DNA from: Bradyrhizobium diazoefficiens USDA 110
GTDB lineage: Bacteria > Pseudomonadota > Alphaproteobacteria > Rhizobiales > Xanthobacteraceae
Reading direction: 5' to 3'
Assembly (NCBI RefSeq): GCF_000011365.1
Contig: NC_004463.1
Span: forward strand, 6,062,001-6,126,000
DNA length: 64,000 bases
The stretch's first letter is position 1; every line of letters starts with the position of its first letter. The position numbers were made by a program, and so were the translations under genes. Below the pieces are notes generated by a model. That model did not search any database. It had not been told where the DNA came from and worked only from the letters and a program-made list of their open reading frames with translations. Of the stretch, positions 61,328 through 64,000 are shown piece after piece.

Positions 61328-61858
61328 ATGATCTCTTCCATCAAACGCACCTGCGGCGATTGCACGCTCTGCTGCAAGGTGATGGCCATCGAGGCGCTGG
61401 CCAAGCCCGCGAATGCCTGGTGCCGGCATTGCAAGCCCGGCCGCGGCTGCGCGATCTACGCCGAGCGTCCGACCGAATGCGAGAACTTCGCCTGCCTGTG
61501 GCTGGTCAACGATCTCCTCGACGAGCGCTGGAAGCCGAGCCGGTCGAAGCTGGTCCTGACCACGTCCGAGGACGGTATCGAAGTCCGATCCGACCCGGGC
61601 TTTCCCGACGCCTGGCGCAAGCAGCCCTACGCCGACGACATCCGCGCATGGGCCGTCGAAGGCGAGACCAGCAACATGACGGTGGTCGTGATCGTCGGCC
61701 AGCGCATGATCCTCGTCACGCCGGATCGCGAATTCGATCTCGGTGTCGTGGGGCCCGATGAGCGGATCGTGCGGGAGCTGGAGGGCACGAAGGTGGTGGG
61801 TGCGGCGGTGGTGAAGGAAAGCGAGATCGATACGGGGAGCGGCGCCCCGCCGACTTAG
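61328..61858 (+). CDS. Cys-cluster protein of the YkgJ type, 176 aa
   Basis: N-terminal motif C-G-D-C-T-L-C-C (residues about 8-15) followed by CRHCKPGRGCAIYAERPTEC. Eight or more cysteines in 50 residues suit a zinc or iron-sulfur site, as in the CxxCxxCC family. The C-terminal half is alpha/beta (VVVIVGQRMILVTPDREFDL). No known reaction. ATG 61328 after CCGGGAATGCGCGC; another ATG at 61320 stops at once. Divergent from the helicase gene. Confidence 0.78.
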   Translation: MISSIKRTCGDCTLCCKVMAIEALAKPANAWCRHCKPGRGCAIYAERPTECENFACLWLVNDLLDERWKPSRSKLVLTTSEDGIEVRSDPGFPDAWRKQPYADDIRAWAVEGETSNMTVVVIVGQRMILVTPDREFDLGVVGPDERIVRELEGTKVVGAAVVKESEIDTGSGAPPT

Positions 61859-61970
61859 CCGGCGCCCCTTGGATCTCGCCAGCCAGGATCACGCGATTGA
61901 CGGATGCAAGTCTTGTCGCGCCCGCCACTCGATCCCAAATCGTGCCTCACGAGAGAGCAACGGGTGAAAC

Positions 61971-62324
61971 ATGACCGACAGCATATCGCTTGCCGACAAG
62001 CTCGCGACCTTTGGGGATTATTGGTCTCCGCGCACGATCACGACGTTCAACGAATGCGACGTGATGGTGGTGAAGGTGAAGGGCGAATTCACCTGGCACA
62101 AGCACGACGACACCGACGATTTCTTTCTGGTCCTGAAAGGCAATCTGGACATCGAATTGCGGGATCGCACGGTGACGCTCGGCCCGGGCGAGCTCTACGT
62201 CGTGCCCAAAGGTGTCGAGCATCGCCCGGTGGCGCGCGAGGAGGTTCACCTGATGCTGATCGAGCCGACCGGCACGCCGAACACGGGCGACAAGGCAACC
62301 GCCGCGGCGCGCAAGTTGGCATAG
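61971..62324 (+). CDS. Cupin-domain protein, 117 aa
   Basis: Compact cupin: FTWHKHDDTDDFFLVLKGNL (His, His, Glu/Asp positions) and YVVPKGVEHRPVAREEVHLM (second motif with His). This size and pattern match a large family of small bacterial cupins (mannose-6-phosphate-isomerase-like). Metal-binding, substrate unknown. ATG 61971 after AACGGGTGAAAC. It is about 110 bp after the Cys-cluster gene and convergent with the membrane protein gene at 62348. Confidence 0.85.
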   Translation: MTDSISLADKLATFGDYWSPRTITTFNECDVMVVKVKGEFTWHKHDDTDDFFLVLKGNLDIELRDRTVTLGPGELYVVPKGVEHRPVAREEVHLMLIEPTGTPNTGDKATAAARKLA

Positions 62325-62347
62325 CGGGCAACGCGCCTGGCGCGGCC

Positions 62348-62860
62348 CTAATCCCTGGAGGTCGCCAGTTTGCTGAAGCTGCCAACCAGCTTGGCTCTTG
62401 CGCGCGCAACAGTGTTCTTGGCCGCGCGGGACAGGGCTCGGATGGCGCGCCAGGCTTCGGTCGCCTGCAGCCACGCCTTCGCCGCGGCGTATTTTCCGTA
62501 CGTCCAGGCAAAAGCGGGAATTCGCATCAGCTTGTCGCGCGTGAGATGAAACAGGCGCTCGACCAGCACCAGCTTGAGCAATTCGCCGACAATGAAAGTC
62601 ACGGCACCGCTCAGGACCTGACCGGTTGCGGCGAGGTACGCAGCAACCGGCTTGACCGGCTCCAGAAGAACGACGGGCACGGAGAACAAGGCGAGCGACG
62701 GATAAGGCGGCAACGATTTGATCCAGGCGCGCAATCGCCTGAATTCGAAATGCCGCCCGATCCAGCGCCCAATCGGCCTCGCCACGGCCATGAAGACCGC
62801 ATCCACCAGGAAGTAGATCGCAGCCAGGATGTAAGTGACAGGCTTCAGGATTTGCTTCAC
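62348..62860 (-). CDS. Membrane protein of unknown function, 170 aa
   Basis: GTG 62860 with GGGAGAGGTGCC upstream. Residues 3-25 (ILKPVTYILAAIYFLVDAVF) form one helix; 55-75 (YPSLALFSVPVVLLEPVKPV) and 80-105 (VLSGAVTFIVGELLKLVLVE) two more. The C-terminal 60 residues are basic and helical (TRDKLMRIPAFAWTYGKYAA). Many alphaproteobacteria have such proteins annotated as hypothetical membrane proteins. Role unknown. The upstream frame (to about 63052) is open but consists of VOC remnant and repeat. Confidence 0.68.
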   Translation of the reverse strand: MKQILKPVTYILAAIYFLVDAVFMAVARPIGRWIGRHFEFRRLRAWIKSLPPYPSLALFSVPVVLLEPVKPVAAYLAATGQVLSGAVTFIVGELLKLVLVERLFHLTRDKLMRIPAFAWTYGKYAAAKAWLQATEAWRAIRALSRAAKNTVARARAKLVGSFSKLATSRD

Positions 62861-62963
62861 GGCACCTCTCCCGCGAAGTGAAAGTCGGAACTTGGGCCTA
62901 AGTTTCACCTCTGCGTGGATAGTTCGGGGATATCGGATGGAACTTTTGGGGCATCGCTCCTGC

Positions 62964-63025
62964 TCAGATCTCCGCGTAGCCTCCAATAGATTGCCGTCTG
63001 GGTCGCGGAAGCAGGAAATCCCCGC
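62964..63025 (-). pseudogene. Fragment of a VOC/glyoxalase-family gene
   Basis: On the minus strand GISCFRDPDGNLLEATRRS, the classic C-terminal motif F-R-D-P-D-G-N of VOC proteins with the metal-ligand Glu. Only about 20 codons remain, with repeat family E on the 5-prime side. The rest of the gene is gone. Confidence 0.6.
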
Positions 63026-63029
63026 CAGG

Positions 63030-63060
63030 GCCCGGGATATCGCTTCGCTCATCCGAGCTA
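63030..63060. repeat. Half copy of repeat family E
   Basis: GCCCGGGATATCGCTTCGCT continued by CATCCGAGCTAC, matching the right arm of 43361-43440. The left arm is missing. Confidence 0.65.
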
Positions 63061-63067
63061 CAGATCT

Positions 63068-64000
63068 TCACTCCACCAGTTCCGGCCACGGCACGATCGT
63101 CGACTTCACCGTCTTCATCGCCATCGCATCCCTCACCGCCTGCGCGACGCCCTCTTCCGTGAACGGGTAAATCGTCTGCATCTTCAGCCAGGGGTATTTG
63201 CCCGCCGTGCGGTAGAGCATGTCCACGCCGAGCGGCAGGTCGTTGCCGGTAAAGCCCCAGGAGCCGAGCACGTTGAGGTCCTTGGTGCAGATGCGATGCC
63301 ATGAGGTCTCGATCGAGCCGGCATCGGTGAACTGGCCCATCTCGACATAGGTGCCGCCGTCGCGCAGCATCTCGATGCCTTCGGGGCCGGCGGTCGGATG
63401 GCCCGAGCAGTCCATCACCAGATCGGCGCCGAAGCCGCCGACGATCTCGCGCACACGCGCGATGCGCTCTTGCGGTGACTTCAGCTCGTCGATATTCACC
63501 GTCGCCTCCGCGCCGAACTCGCGCGCGAGCTTGAGCCGCGGCTCCTCCGGCGCGCCGACGCAGATCACCCGCCCTGCCCCCATCTCTTTTGCGGCCGCGA
63601 CTGCGAGAATGCCGATCGGGCCGGAGCCCTGGATCACCACAGTGTCGCCCCAGGAAAAACCGCCGGCACGGCTGGCGCGGTTGAAGGCGCGGATGCAGGA
63701 AGTCAGCGGCTCCGACAGCGCGCCCAGCCGCAACGACATGTCGTCGGGCAGCTTGTAGATCTTGGTGCCCGGCAGCATGTCGAGGTCGACATAGACATAT
63801 TCGGCCCAGCCGCCCCACATGTGCGGCGCCTTGTCGAAGCCGAGATAGCGGCCGTAATAGACCGGCGTCAGGCACTTGTTGGCGGTCTGCGGATAATGGA
63901 TGCAGTAATAGCAGCGGCCGCACGGCATCAGCGGCGGGATCATCACTTTCGAGCCGACGGTCAGCGGCTTGCTCATGAAGTCCTCGGTGAACTCGTCGCC
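63068..64000 (-). CDS. Zinc-dependent alcohol dehydrogenase (MDR type), 5-prime end outside the window
   Basis: The last 311 codons are present; the frame runs through the right edge (63977-64000 codes GDEFTEDF just before MSKPL), so the true start is outside. Structural-zinc cysteines: PCGRCYYCIHYPQTANKC. Rossmann part: GDTVVIQGSGPIGILAVAAA. VMDCSGHP and GGTYVEMGQFTD follow. Likely a sorbitol/threonine-dehydrogenase-like enzyme oxidising an alcohol with NAD(P). Substrate unknown. Stop at 63068. Confidence 0.88.
   Translation of the reverse strand, partial: GDEFTEDFMSKPLTVGSKVMIPPLMPCGRCYYCIHYPQTANKCLTPVYYGRYLGFDKAPHMWGGWAEYVYVDLDMLPGTKIYKLPDDMSLRLGALSEPLTSCIRAFNRASRAGGFSWGDTVVIQGSGPIGILAVAAAKEMGAGRVICVGAPEEPRLKLAREFGAEATVNIDELKSPQERIARVREIVGGFGADLVMDCSGHPTAGPEGIEMLRDGGTYVEMGQFTDAGSIETSWHRICTKDLNVLGSWGFTGNDLPLGVDMLYRTAGKYPWLKMQTIYPFTEEGVAQAVRDAMAMKTVKSTIVPWPELVE

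Overview
The window is a chromosomal segment of a high-GC alphaproteobacterium, almost certainly Bradyrhizobium or a close relative. This rests on the gene families (phasin, Omp25/31-type porin, DUF2336 protein, PAS_5 protein, many small exported proteins), an EcfG-type promoter, CtrA-type sites, and dispersed palindromic intergenic repeats of a kind I know from that lineage. There is no integrase, transposase, CRISPR array or rRNA. One tRNA is present, tRNA-Thr(TGT) at 1033-1107.

Layout. 1-10.9 kb: small exported and membrane proteins, a PQQ/cytochrome c dehydrogenase, two methyltransferases, a decayed chemotaxis receptor, a porin-like barrel and a lipoprotein. 10.9-20.8 kb: a beta-lactamase-fold hydrolase and an S10 peptidase with overlapping ends; then nadK (carrying a +1 frameshift), a single-domain receiver and an HPt protein, facing a DUF2336 protein and a lytic transglycosylase with a CtrA-type site; then folE-hisI and a divergent Fe-S scaffold homologue. 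20.8-32.9 kb: a ClpP-fold periplasmic protein, yidD, a metabolic cassette (PDR-type reductase, MOSC protein and MHS transporter, with a divergent XRE-cupin regulator), an amino-acid permease, a serine hydrolase, a GrlR-like protein and an MFS exporter. 33-43 kb: thrS, a YadA-type trimeric adhesin with a small partner, nitroreductase, a second beta-lactamase-fold hydrolase, a GGDEF-EAL protein, and about 1 kb of pure repeat DNA. 43.4-52 kb: two LysR/redox-enzyme divergent pairs (one enzyme frameshifted), patatin, CBS and rhomboid proteins. 52-64 kb: a probable small RNA under a promoter with a CtrA-type site, a PAS_5 protein, a Crp/Fnr regulator behind an EcfG-type promoter, phasin, cupins, transglutaminase, GFA protein, DEAD-box helicase and a truncated zinc alcohol dehydrogenase.

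Working together. The clearest functional groups are: (i) receiver + HPt + DUF2336 + transglycosylase, a probable phosphorelay/cell-cycle neighbourhood; (ii) the MOSC/reductase/transporter/regulator cassette, which could be a split, YcbX-like molybdenum-cofactor reductive system with its own uptake and control; (iii) the adhesin and its small exported partner; (iv) stress functions around 53-55 kb (EcfG-type promoter, Crp/Fnr protein, phasin).

Decay is visible: a chemotaxis receptor with two internal deletions, fragments of a GIY-YIG nuclease, a VOC protein and a PAS_5 protein beside repeats, and two +1 frameshifts that both add one C to a CC run. Those two may be sequencing errors. Start sites were chosen from ribosome-binding sites and signal peptides; many genes here appear to start at GTG or TTG.
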